Assembly: GCA_964016875.1 (NCBI GenBank)
Contig: OZ024719.1
Span: 70,503,224-70,567,223 of the forward strand
Length of the DNA stretch: 64,000 nt
Origin: Fallopia convolvulus
Lineage: Eukaryota > Streptophyta > Magnoliopsida > Caryophyllales > Polygonaceae
Reading direction: 5' to 3'
The stretch's first letter is position 1. Each line of letters opens with the position of its first letter. The notes under the pieces were generated by a model that was not told the origin of the DNA, ran no database searches, and saw only the letters and a program-made list of their open reading frames with translations. Made by a program: the position numbers and the translations under genes. Positions 36,861 through 46,969 of the stretch are shown piece by piece.

Positions 36861-36985
36861 TTTTGGTCTATATGAGATAAGGCGACAAATAGGCCGTTAA
36901 AATAGGGGAGAGGAAATTCGAACTCGTGAGTTAATCACGGACATCATCACTTTAATCAACTAAGCTTTCATTCCCTTGTTTCGTC
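36861..36985 (-). mobile_element. Possible tRNA-derived SINE, minus strand
   Basis: Read on the minus strand, GCTTAGTTGATTAAAGTGATG (box-A-like) is followed by CGAGTTCGAATTTCC (box-B-like). An A-rich stretch, ACCAAAAAAATAG, lies downstream near 36,861. No clear target duplication was found. Confidence 0.4.
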
Positions 36986-36999
36986 GTGGCACACCCTCC

Positions 37000-37262
37000 T
37001 AGAGATGGACATGGGCCGGGCCGGGCCACCACCGGGCCGGGCCGGAGAAGTAGGGCCCGGGACCGGCCCGGTATTGTACCGGGCTGGAGCGGGCCGGGCC
37101 CCGGGCCGGGCCGGGCCGCAATTCCCAAACCCAGGCCCGGCCCATGGCCCGGGCGGGTTTGGCCCGGTTGGCCCGCGGGCTGGCCGGGCCGTGCCAATTT
37201 GGCCCAGATGGGCGGGCTGGGCTGGTGCGGGCCGGGCCGGCCCGCACCTTTGGCCATCTCTA
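37000..37262. mobile_element. hAT MITE, GGGCC-rich, 263 bp
   Basis: The ends TAGAGATGGACA and (reverse) TAGAGATGGCCA are inverted repeats. A perfect 8-bp duplication, CACCCTCC, flanks it at 36,992-36,999 and 37,263-37,270. The interior is packed with GGGCCGGGCC in both orientations. This G+C-rich composition keeps four or more frames open at once and explains the long Pro/Gly/Ala/Arg-rich ORFs here, which are not genes. Confidence 0.92.
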
Positions 37263-37270
37263 CACCCTCC

Positions 37271-39301
37271 CCACAAGCACCCCCGGCTGAGGGGACCAGA
37301 AAAGGCCTTTCGTTTCCCCCTTCGTTGTTTTTAGCAGCAAATAGGGAGGTAGTCGTTTTCCGATCCATTTTTTTTGGTATAACTTCAAACTTGGACCCGC
37401 TTTACGATGTCTTAGTCGAACCCCTAGAATACGAGCTATCTATAAACAACCTGGAGAAAGCCTCCCAATGGGGCACACTTGGGAAGAACTTTCACAGAAG
37501 ATCCACAAGGGGTCAGAGAGCAAGCAGAGAGTTCCTTGTTTTATTTATAACTGAACTTATGAAAGTTAAGGTTAAAAAGAGAGTATACTATTGGTGAGTA
37601 GAAAATGAATAGCCCAAATTTCACTTTTACACATTAAATCGGGAAGAAAAAGGGGGAAAGCCAAATCTATTTGCTTCGCACCTTCCGTGAATAGACAAGA
37701 CATTTCCTGAATGAATAAGAAATGGCCAGGAGAGGAAATCAAAATTACTAAAGTTACATTTATCTTAAACATCTTTTACATTATAATAAAATTATTTTTG
37801 AGGGTTAACAAAAACTACGTGTTAAATAAGTAATTAAAACCGAAAGGCTTAAAAATGAATCCACCATAGTATACAGGAATTTGTAATTAAACATGCACTA
37901 AATGAACTCAAAAAAATATATTAACATATATGCATAATACATCCACCTAATAATTCCTAATTAGCTCCCAAATTGAAAAACCCAACCCAATCCTCAAGGA
38001 TCATAGTCAATTTTTATCAAATTAAATTGCACTACTTAAAAGTTAAAACATGATTCCATTGGTCAATATGGATCCACCAATTCTAACCGGATCCAAATCC
38101 AACCCAACTTGACCCTTTTTTTTTTTTTTTGGCAACAACTTGACCTATTTGCTTGTAGATACACAATCAATTGATCATAGCTGACCGGACTCAAAGCCCA
38201 AAATCTGCGCCTCAAATTAAAAACTTACCCCTAACCCTTAGTCTATCAAGTATCAACATATGTATATGTTATTTTGGTTGAAACAAAAAAAAAATGTAAT
38301 GTTAGTGTAAGATATATGTATGCCCATAGCCAGCTTTATCTATCCGCTTCTTCTCTAGCCTTTATCATAGCAAAAGTTACCAGGTTTAATTTTCTGTATC
38401 TCCATAGAATTACTTGAGAGTTGAATGCGGTAAGTTTTGAGATGGCAAAGGTAAGAAAAAAGCGGAGTGATAAAGATGGCTTTAATTTGGTTCTGGAGAT
38501 GGCTTCATTCACCCACTTCAGAGCGGTTTACGTTGACTATTTTTGTGCTTTGTTTGAGCTCGAGAAGTAAGGAAGCACCAATTAAAGAACTAGCAAAGGA
38601 TGACAAATCACTTCACTTGAACAATCACTTCTTGAACTCAAACAAAGCACAAATATAGTCAATGTAAATTGCTTTAAACTGGGTGAAAGCAGTTTATGTT
38701 TGACGTTTTGAGCTTTGTTTAAGTTCAACAATGTGATTGATCACAGCAGTTTATATACGCTGTAATGTAGCAAATAAGCACCCTACAATCCGATAACCTT
38801 TGCGTGACGCCGTGACTCACCTTCCAAAACCTAACACTTGTTCTAATTCGTGTGAATCACCTAACCTCCTAGTTGTCATGCCACTTTTCAATCACCTAAC
38901 CTTGAAACGGAATGGCCCATAAATCTCATGTCTAAAATACACTCATGGGCCTTGGCCCAATCAAACATTATCTAATGGCTCGGTTTTCGGTTTAAGAATT
39001 TCCCATTTTTCAATTCGGTTCGGTTTCAATTTTTAGAACTTCCCCAGTCCATCTCGAACCGAACCATTTCGATTCGTTTTCGATTCACCTTAAGTAAATT
39101 TTGTCCCTGCAGCCTACAATTTTCTTGCAAACGTGTTCTTTGATCATCATATGGTCATTCGTCAACCCTGCTCAGATTTAGTTCTGTTTTATTTGAGTTC
39201 GACAGTTACTAGTCAAACTCTCAACGCCATGTCTCGAATCCCATTTTCCTTGAAAACTTTGAGGTTTTTCATTAATAATTAGTTTTGCAATTCGCCTAAT
39301 A
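37271..39301. other. Intergenic with a foldback
   Basis: No gene was supported. A foldback lies at 38,509-38,686. From about 38,940 the sequence is duplicated (with divergence) downstream of 42,940, as part of the MATE 3' flank duplication. A CGGTTTT-rich hAT-like patch occupies 38,975-39,085. Confidence 0.5.
38509..38686. repeat. Foldback with 60-bp arms
   Basis: The arms 38,509-38,567 and 38,627-38,686 are inverted copies (shared core GTGCTTTGTTTGAG) around a loop of about 59 bases. A third, direct partial copy follows at about 38,680-38,740. The 63-codon open frame across it is an artefact of the repeat. Confidence 0.65.
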
Positions 39302-42156
39302 TTAGTTAGCCAATAGTCTCTCCTCATCAATAATGTCTTCATCACAAGTTCTGTTATCTCCTTGGAAGATTCTTCGCCTTGCTTCTCTCGCCTACCAAAA
39401 ACAACTTCAACTCATCACTACAAATACACTTTCCCTAAGAAAATCTTCCTAGACAACAAAATATAAGCTAGACAACACAATTAGGTAGATATTTACTTAC
39501 CTCATTTTCCCAGTCGACGCGAGCAGCCACAAAGAAAAGAAGAAGAGTTTGCAATGCAGCACCCGCCAAGATCCCTAACCACAATCCCTTCCCCTTCAAC
39601 TCCAAACAGAATCCGAGCACGGCTGCTATCGGAATCCCAAACAAATAGTACGCTCCCAAGTTCACAATCGCGCCTATATGTTGCCACCCGCATCCCCTTG
39701 CAACACCTTTTAATTCCAATTCAATACCCACAATCATCAATTATGTATGTTCAAGATCAAATAATTAATGTAGCAACAAACAATTTGATTGAGAAGCCAA
39801 ATTTTATAAAGTACCTGAGATAACACCTTGCAGGCTATCCACTATAACCGATATGCATATAAAGGGAGTCATTTGTGTTACGTAGCTAACAACTTCGTCG
39901 TCGTTGCTGAATGCGTAGCCATAGACATTGCGTAGCGCAAAGAGAGCCAAGCTCACGCTGATTCCCTCCAAAACCGCGATGATCATCACTCCATATACTG
40001 CTATTCGTGCACCTATCGGGTTTCCTGCCCCTAGCTCATTCGACACTCTCGTACTGCCATTATTAAATCCAATCCATTACTATGATTTTGTGATTAATCA
40101 AATTGAAACTAAAGAATTGATTAATCAAGAAGGATTGGAGTAATTACCTTCCTGCTGCTCCAACTCCATATGGTATTGTGTATAGTGTTGAAGTTGTTGT
40201 CAAGCTATTTGATTCCAAACAAAGAAAAGGATGAGAAATTTACAATAATGTTTGTTAACAAATTGAGTACAATAATGAAGTATTATATACACTAACCATA
40301 TTGAAAGAACTGAAGTTTCAAGCTCTGGATCCGTTAGAAGCCCAGATAACAAAATTAGAAGCTCAAATGACCACCACTCTAAACTGCAACCAAATCAAAA
40401 TTACTTTCTACTATTCCACAAAGCAATCAAATCACGTGAAAGTCACATGTAAGCCCAATGCACAAACCCAGTAGAGTTCCATCCTAAAACCAATTGACAT
40501 ACCAAATCATGATGGCGGAAGGAATGCCAAACCGAAAGAACTCCAAAACACCACGAAGAACCTCCATGGTGAAAGGCGTGGCACGAGTCTTGCCACATGA
40601 AGAAGAGAACTTCATGTAAAGCGCCAAGAAGATGACATTCATCCACATACAAATGGCCATTGCAACGGCGGCTCCAAGGTTGGCTAGCTCGGTCTTAAAG
40701 ACAAGGAGCCAACAGAGAGGAATGTGGATGAGAAGAGAAGCGAACGAGGAAAATAGCATCGGTGTAATGAGGCTTTGGGACTGGAAATACCGAACCAAAG
40801 GCTGGAGGGACGCGTACGCGAATAAGGCTGGGATGAGACGGGTTAGAAACATACCGGCCTCGTATGAAATGGAAGAGTCTTGGCGTAGTAAGTTTAGGAT
40901 GGTTTCCATGTTGAGCCAGAGGATGGAGAGTGGAATGCAGACTAAGGTGAGTGAAAAGATTGCGGTGTAAGTTTGGATTCCGAGTTTTCGAAACTGTTGA
41001 GCTCCGTAGACTTGGCCTGAGATTGTCTCTAGCCCGCCAGCCATTCCCATCTGTGGTTTAACAAGCAAACATTGAGACAATATTAAGTGTGTTTCATTAT
41101 GTGAAATGGTTTGATAAATGGATTAGCAAGGCTTTTTTGGTTATTGGGTATGTAATTCGATTTTATTTTTTTGACGTACATTTGGGCCTTGTTCAAATTT
41201 CCTTCTAAAATGTAATCTCCATTCAAAAGTATTTTTATTTGTTTTAAAATAAGTGAAAATTGACTAGTCCTTGGTCTGGATCGCCACTTTGAGTATTTGA
41301 CACTGTCATTTTTTGTGATTGACTTAGAAAAATACATTTTTTTAAGAAACTAGAATAACAAGATGAAATGTTAGGTTTTATTAATATATACTTAATTATA
41401 TATTATATGGAAAAGAATTTGACTAATTTAATTGAGAAAAACGATACACATATGATTATTGTTCGTATTTTAATTATCTTCGAGTTGAGGTAGGTTAATT
41501 TGGTGTTATTTAACACTAGTATAAATGATTGTGGCAATATAGGTCTAAAAAAAATAAGAAGACTAATATGCTAACTGGTGCCTCACTAGACAAATCGTGG
41601 CTCCCTCTCCTTCAATCCTATTCTACTTGTATGGTTAACCCACCAAAAATATAAATTTGAAAACGGTTTTATATGTGCATTATAACCTTAGTTTATATAT
41701 AAAATACTAATTTGAGCATTATATTTAGATCAAACAAATCATTGTATCCTGAATCAAACGATTGTATACTTGTATATATTATGCGATAGATGATTCTAAG
41801 TTCTAACTATTAATGAGAATTGGCGTACGAAAGAGATCAATTAAGAAGATACATATATATTGCACATTGGAATTTGGAAATGAACATACGAGGAAGCTGA
41901 AGCCGGAGACGTTGGCGAGAGAGATGGCGAGGGCTGAGCTGGCGAGCGACAGCTGGCCGAGGTGGCCCACCATCATCGTCGACACCACTTGTAGCATGAA
42001 CTGACTCAGCACCACCGCCACCATCGGCGCCGCTATCCGTCCGACTTTCTTGATCTCCTCCGCCACATCCTTTATTGTAATTCTTCCCTTTCTACTTTCC
42101 CTCTCCACGACGTCGTTTCTCTCATTATATTCCTCTTCTAATAATTCTTCTTCCAT
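39302..42156 (-). CDS. MATE/DTX multidrug and toxin extrusion transporter 1
   Basis: A cation-antiporter of the plant DETOXIFICATION family that exports small organic compounds across the plasma or vacuolar membrane; the substrate is unknown. Seven exons on the minus strand join in phase to 497 aa: 42,156-41,890; 41,050-40,503; 40,383-40,297; 40,204-40,148; 40,053-39,815; 39,706-39,501; 39,391-39,302. All introns are GT-AG. The family length is about 480-510 aa with 12 membrane segments. Signatures seen are PMVAVVLSQFMLQVVSTMMV, GLETISGQVYGAQ, LEWWSFELLILLSGLL, STRVSNELGAGNP and RGCGWQHIGA. A TATA box (TTATATAAAT, minus strand) lies at 42,210-42,219, about 55 bases before the start codon. The exon plan matches the second MATE gene at 46,970-49,289. 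It looks intact. Confidence 0.92.
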
Positions 42157-42940
42157 CTTAATTTCTCAATTTCCCTAATAGCTCATTAGCTCCCACGCAT
42201 TGTAGGGTCAATTTATATAAGTACATACATATAATGATTTTAGACTCGTTCAATTCATTCTTATAGTTACACAATTTTTTAAGTAATTGGTAGTATCAAC
42301 AAATCTTTGACCGTTAAAACTTTGATCGTATTAGACTATTAGGCTGTCCAAAGGGCGGCTCGACCCGTAACCCGGCTCGACCCACCATGACTTCGTCAGT
42401 GTGAGAGCTTGGTCTTGAAGACTTACGCAAAGGAAGGATAGTATAAGGTAAGATATTAACAAGCTAAGGATTTTAGGAGATCTAGTAGAATGCATAGATA
42501 GTTTGAGAAAGAAGATCATGATGATGGATAGCTAGTCGACAGAACAGATGGTTTCATTGGGCCTTTGTGGTTTAGGCGCTTTGTTTTGGTTTATATTTTC
42601 TATTTGTTTGCCGTTTTGTGGTTTTTGTGCTCTGTGTGGTGTTTCACGTCTTTGGTTGGTTTTCTTCGAGTCTTCCAAGCGCACCTCCTATGTGATAAGC
42701 CATGGGTATCCCATCTTGGCCCTTCAAATTCTGCTGAAGCGGAATTATATTGGGTCAATGTTGTTGGTATGTACTAACAAATATTTGACCGTTTATATGT
42801 GAGTCATTTTTACAAAAGGAATGGTAGACTTGTTACTTGTAACCTGTTCTTTGAATAATTTATTATCATCATCACCAGTTCACCACCCCTGACCCCTGTG
42901 CTCTGATTTGGTTCCCTAACAGCTCCCTGGCATTGTAGGG
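42157..42940. other. MATE 1 promoter region, then a LINE-tail-like repeat
   Basis: Close upstream of MATE 1 lies its TATA box. Further on, GGCGGCTCGACCCG near 42,350 is a single hAT-like end. 42,545-42,775 resembles the G/T-rich LINE 3' tail at 45,690-45,925: both have a TTTG-rich stretch, GTGT-rich text, a CCATCTTG-CCCT box and a GGGTCAATgTTGTTG end. No host gene was seen. Confidence 0.45.
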
Positions 42941-43515
42941 TGAACTCATGGGCCTTGGCCCAATCATTGAAAGCATATCAGTATATATCTATCAGATCAG
43001 ATGATCAGAAATCAGAATCACTAAAATCCAGCCTTCAATTTTCTTGCAACCTGTTCTGTGATTTTATTTTATTTTTATCGTCGCCCCTGCTCTGTTTTGG
43101 TTCTGTTTTTTCTTCTTTGATTCATGGCCGTTTACGCCATGTCAAGGAAAACTTTCATGTCTTGATTCATGGCCGTTTACGCCATGTCAAGGAAAACTTT
43201 CATGTCTTACATTGCACAAAAAGGTGCAAACAAAAAACTCTGTTAAAAATTAATTTTATACTTTCCTATAGCCTAAGGAAGAAGACTAGTAAGTGGGAGC
43301 CCTAATTGCCTCGTTTAATTGGCTAACACATTCTTCGCCTTGCTTCACTCGCCTACCAAAAGCAACCTTCACTTCATCACTACATCACTCTTTGCCTAAG
43401 AATATCTTACTCGACAAAATATAAGCTAGACAACTTAAGTGGGAGCCCTAATTATCTCGTTTTCCCAGTCAATGCGAGCAGTCACAAAGAAGAGAAGAGT
43501 GTTTAGGATTTGAGT
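42941..43515 (-). pseudogene. MATE pseudogene C: duplicated 3' end of MATE 1
   Basis: This is a diverged copy of the MATE 1 3' end and flank (38,940-39,545). Exon 6 end: 43,515-43,457 on the minus strand reads QILNTLLFFVTARIDWENE, against QTLLLFFVAARVDWENE in MATE 1. The donor GT is changed to AT. Exon 7 copy: about 43,352-43,317 reads ASEARRRMC then a stop. The rest of the gene is absent. Inside it, a 44-base unit beginning TTGATTCATGGCCGTTTACG is repeated exactly in tandem (about 43,120-43,207). Confidence 0.8.
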
Positions 43516-44100
43516 TTTGTGCAAATGTGCAATGGGTTGGATAATTGACATTTTGATAGGTGGATTAGCAAATTTAGCGTCTTCTTTTAATCCATGGGAT
43601 AAACCATAAACATGTCAGAGATTGTATGGTCTTGATTAATAATGCGCCATTTCCCCCTCATGTCCAAATCTCAATTGTATGGTCTCAATGTATTTTAACA
43701 CTTCTACTCTTTTGTCGCCATTTCACCCTTCCAAATCTCAATTGTATGGTCTTGATTTCAGCTGTCACTATCAATCTAAGCACCACAATTTCTAATTTGC
43801 TAGTTCTAACAAGTCCAAATTCAAAATTCGTTTCCCCCTCCCACATAAAAATTGCAGAAATTTCGATAAGTTGCACTCTCGAATCCACATCGGAATTGCG
43901 AATTCACAAGGAGAAATCAAGTTTTTTTCCGATTAACAAAACCCTAACAAATTAAGAAACGGGCGGCGGCGGCCGCCATCACAGTTAGACGCTTGAAACA
44001 CACAACATATCCATCCATTCACTTACAGAAACTTACAAGCACTCATCCATGAAGTTTTCTGCTCTTAAACCCTAGAAATTGGGAGAAAACATTTTTTTTA
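43516..44100. other. Intergenic, short direct repeats
   Basis: CCAAATCTCAATTGTATGGTCT occurs twice (near 43,665 and 43,732), with a partial third copy near 43,622. The open frame over 43,626-43,955 is explained by this and has no family signature. The last part is probably the 3' UTR of the OEP7-like gene. Confidence 0.45.
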
Positions 44101-44131
44101 CCAGACAGGGCCGAAGGTAGCTTTGACGGCG

Positions 44132-44380
44132 TCAAACGATCTGCACCTCCTCCGCTCCGCCGTCGTCTTCCTTCTTCTCATCTTCCTCCTGTTGTTCGGC
44201 AAGAAATTCCTTCACAACGGCGTCATCCGGATCACGAGCGGGGTCGGATTTGTCCATGGCGGCTCGAGCCTTGTCCAGCAGCGGCTTCAAAGCGAGCTCG
44301 ATCGCCAGCCAGCCAAAGGCTAGGGCTCCCATCACCACGGCTGCTGCTTTCAGAGGATTATCTTTCTTCGACCCGGCCAT
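44132..44380 (-). CDS. OEP7-like chloroplast outer envelope protein
   Basis: Single-exon, 82 aa. OEP7 (plant OEP family of 6-9 kDa proteins) is a small protein that inserts into the chloroplast outer envelope through one N-terminal helix, without a cleaved transit peptide. Here a short basic start (MAGSKKDNP) precedes one helix (residues about 11-32, KAAAVVMGALAFGWLAIELA). The family-typical KPLLDKARAAMDKSDPARDP then follows. The tail is acidic (EQQEEDEKKEDDGG) and longer than in the classical 64-aa protein. On the minus strand a TATA-like AAATAAATAGCC lies near 44,455-44,466, about 75-85 bases before the start codon. The gene stands alone between a MATE relic and a hAT MITE. Confidence 0.85.
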   Translation of the reverse strand: MAGSKKDNPLKAAAVVMGALAFGWLAIELALKPLLDKARAAMDKSDPARDPDDAVVKEFLAEQQEEDEKKEDDGGAEEVQIV

Positions 44381-44449
44381 GGAAATTGCGCAGGGATATT
44401 GTTGCAGAGAGGTGCTAAACGTGAAGCGTGAGGAAAGAGGGGCGATTGA

Positions 44450-44475
44450 GATGGCTATTTATTTTTTTATTTTTT
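44450..44475 (-). promoter_or_regulatory. TATA region of the OEP7-like gene
   Basis: Minus-strand AT-rich motif ATAAATAGCC, placed to give a leader of about 50 bases. No other element is recognised. Confidence 0.4.
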
Positions 44476-44651
44476 TGTTTTTTCTCTTATGCAATTAGAG
44501 AAAAAAAATTCAAATTATTTTCTTTCTGGATAAAAATGTTAAAAAGTGTGGCGCTAAACGGCCCAATTGGACATTTCTCACCATTGGCCTAGTAGTGTCT
44601 AACGAAGATACGCAATCTAAACAGCTTTACCCACAGATTTAACCTGGAGAG

Positions 44652-45106
44652 TAGACCTGTCAAAAACTGACCTAACCCGCTAATCCGACTCGACCCGCCC
44701 GATAATTTTAGGGTTAAGATCCGAAAATTTGAACCCGAAACCCGAAATAAACTGAACCCGCTACAACCCGAACCCGTTGGGTTGAAACCCGAAACCCCTT
44801 GGGTTGACCGATTTAGCTTATTTATAGAATTTTTTTAATTTATTTTGAAACTTATAATATATTTTATTATTAAAATAAATGAAAATAATATATTATAATT
44901 AAATATTATTATTTAATTAAAAATTAATTTTAATAATCATAAGAAAAAAGGATATTTTAGACCCACTGGTCAACCCGACCCGACCGAAAACCCGCTGCAA
45001 CCCGACCCGATTGACCCGTGACCCATAACGACCCGGAACCCGATTTAACCCAAACCCGAAATGACCGGACCCGAACCCGCCCAACCCGACCCGATTGACA
45101 GGTCTA
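44652..45106. mobile_element. hAT MITE, AACCCG-rich, 455 bp
   Basis: The ends TAGACCTGTCAA are exact inverted repeats. A perfect 8-bp duplication, CTGGAGAG, flanks it at 44,644-44,651 and 45,107-45,114. Subterminal DNA carries many AACCCG and GACCCG units; the middle is AT-rich. No coding. Confidence 0.93.
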
Positions 45107-45379
45107 CTGGAGAGTATTCTTTTGATCAAAATTTTTGGTTCTAAGTGAGTCTCAGTTAGTTGTTAGGCTCTCATCTAACTTTGTGTAAGGTTGACATTCA
45201 TCTTATTAATAAAAAGTTTTTGGTTAAAAAAAAATTGTAAATTATAGGAACGATAAACATATTTAAATTCTTTGACTTCGAATTATTATAAAATTGTAAG
45301 TAAATCAGTCACCATCATGTCTATAGTTTAGTGGTAATTATAACTTTTTCAAAACACAAAAATAGAATGTATATTGACT

Positions 45380-45538
45380 CCCTCAATAATAACTCGAATT
45401 TCGTATATTATAGATTTCCTTCTTTACGTCTTTATTTTGATTGGTTACAAAATATTTTTTTAATATTATAATGTTTAAGTTTTTATGTAATTTAAAAATT
45501 CATCGATCAATCACATCATAGGAAAATATAGGAGGGAG
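45380..45538. mobile_element. Stowaway-like MITE
   Basis: The ends ACTCCCTCAATA and (reverse) ACTCCCTCCTATA are inverted; a TA follows on the right. The body is AT-rich. A second GGAGGGAGGAT block near 45,585 may be a further partial end. Confidence 0.45.
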
Positions 45539-45599
45539 TATATTTAGAGGGTAAAAATTTTGATTTGTAGATATTGATAATATAGGAGGGAGGATATCA

Positions 45600-45930
45600 A
45601 TCAGTTAGGGATTGGCAGTTTGCAAGGGAGGTGGAGGGAGAGAAGATACGAGTGGCAGACAGCCGCCTGGACAGCCGGTTTCCGCTTGGTTTTGGTTTTC
45701 GTGACCTTGGTTTTTCGTTCCTTGTGCTTGTCTCTGTGTTTTGTTTTGTTTCCTTTAGCTTTCTTTTGTTCCGTCTTTGATCTTGTTCTCGGTCGTGGGT
45801 TTTCGGTCTCTTCGGGTCTCTCGGTCGCACCTTCTCAGTGTTAAGCCAAGGATGCCCCCATCTTGACCCTCATATACACCCTTGAGGGGTACTGAACTGG
45901 GTCAATATTGTTGTTATTGTCTTTATTTTA
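45600..45930 (+). mobile_element. LINE 3' tail fragment
   Basis: A T/G-rich stretch (TTTGTTTTGTTTCC, TTTCTTTTGTTCCG) is followed by CTCTCGGTCGCACC, then GATGCCCCCATCTTGACCC, and ends CTGGGTCAATATTGTTG. The CCCCCATCTTGACCC box recurs in reverse in intron 6 of MATE 2 (47,190-47,204) and weakly near 42,708. This dispersed 3' end without coding is typical of truncated plant LINEs. Confidence 0.5.
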
Positions 45931-46969
45931 ATTTGTTGTTTAAAAGATTATTTACAAATTCAAATTGTAATGGTTCGTTTATGAATTTGGATGTTTTAAT
46001 AGTCAAATTCTACTAATTTAAGGGTGAGAAACACAATGATGGGCTTGAATTTAACTAATTTGAACACAAGAAGGGTGTCAACAAGAAAAGCCAAAATATT
46101 AGGAGTGTAAAACGAGTCGACCCGCGACCCGACCTGCAAAACCCCAACTCGTGGATTGGGTTGCGGGTCAATAAATTTTTTTAGGGGTCAACCCACGACT
46201 CCGCAAGTCAGGTCGGATCGACCAATTGAACATCCCTAATGAAGAGCCACCTTTTATCCACCGGGTATCCATAAAATTCACTCTTACATGAAGAGTGAAG
46301 ATTGACTCTTCATAAAAAATGATTTTCCGTGTGCGTAGGACACTTTTTCTGTATGCACAAGAAATTGGTCTATTTTTTTATCTACGAAAAAATAAATATT
46401 AGACTGTTTTCGAGACAAGTAAAGGGGTGCCCGATCTTGATAAAGAACGGGTTTCTCCCTCTAAATATGGTAAGTTATACAATACAATTAAGACACTTAC
46501 TGATTTAAATATCGAAAATGAATTAGGAGATTAGACTCTTTTTATTATTATTTCCTATATTAAAGTCGGGATCTTAAAAAAGGTAGAAGATTCAAACACA
46601 ACTTTCAAATATCTAATGAACTTTTGCACTACATAAGACATTATGCATTATACAAGGAATTAAGACTTGTGCATTATACAAGGAATTAAGACTTGTTCAG
46701 CACCTACTTGATCATTGTTGCACGAATTTCTTATAACAATTGGTATGTACTATATATTGGACCGGTTCAAAATGTTATTCGTGCCAGACATTGATGTAGG
46801 AAATGCAACTAAAAGAATATATATATTGTCAAAAGATTGGTACAAACAAATCTTACAGCTTTGTAAACTCATGTGATATTACAGGGTTTCCTTTCACAAG
46901 TATCTTATTATATTCAATGTAAAAAATAATACAAAACCCAAAAATGTTAAATCTCTGGGATCTCTCCAT
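45931..46969. other. Intergenic and MATE 2 3' flank
   Basis: A decayed hAT-like MITE is at 46,100-46,238. TTGTGCATTATACAAGGAATTAAGAC-type units are repeated in tandem at about 46,640-46,695. The stretch next to 46,970 is probably the MATE 2 3' UTR. No gene was seen. Confidence 0.5.
46100..46238. mobile_element. hAT-like MITE, small, decayed
   Basis: The ends TAGGAGTGTAAAA and (reverse) TAGGGATGTTCAA are inverted, with GACCCGCGACCCGACC and GGGTTGCGGGTC units inside. The flanking 8-mers do not match. Confidence 0.45.

Noticed and set aside
36952..37597. Long Pro/Gly/Ala/Arg-rich open frames on both strands
   Set aside because: They lie on the GGGCC-rich hAT MITE (37,000-37,262), whose composition removes stop codons in several frames at once. 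No family signature or gene structure.
43626..43955. 109-codon ORF
   Set aside because: Built on short direct repeats and lacking any family signature; lies in the 3' flank of the OEP7-like gene.
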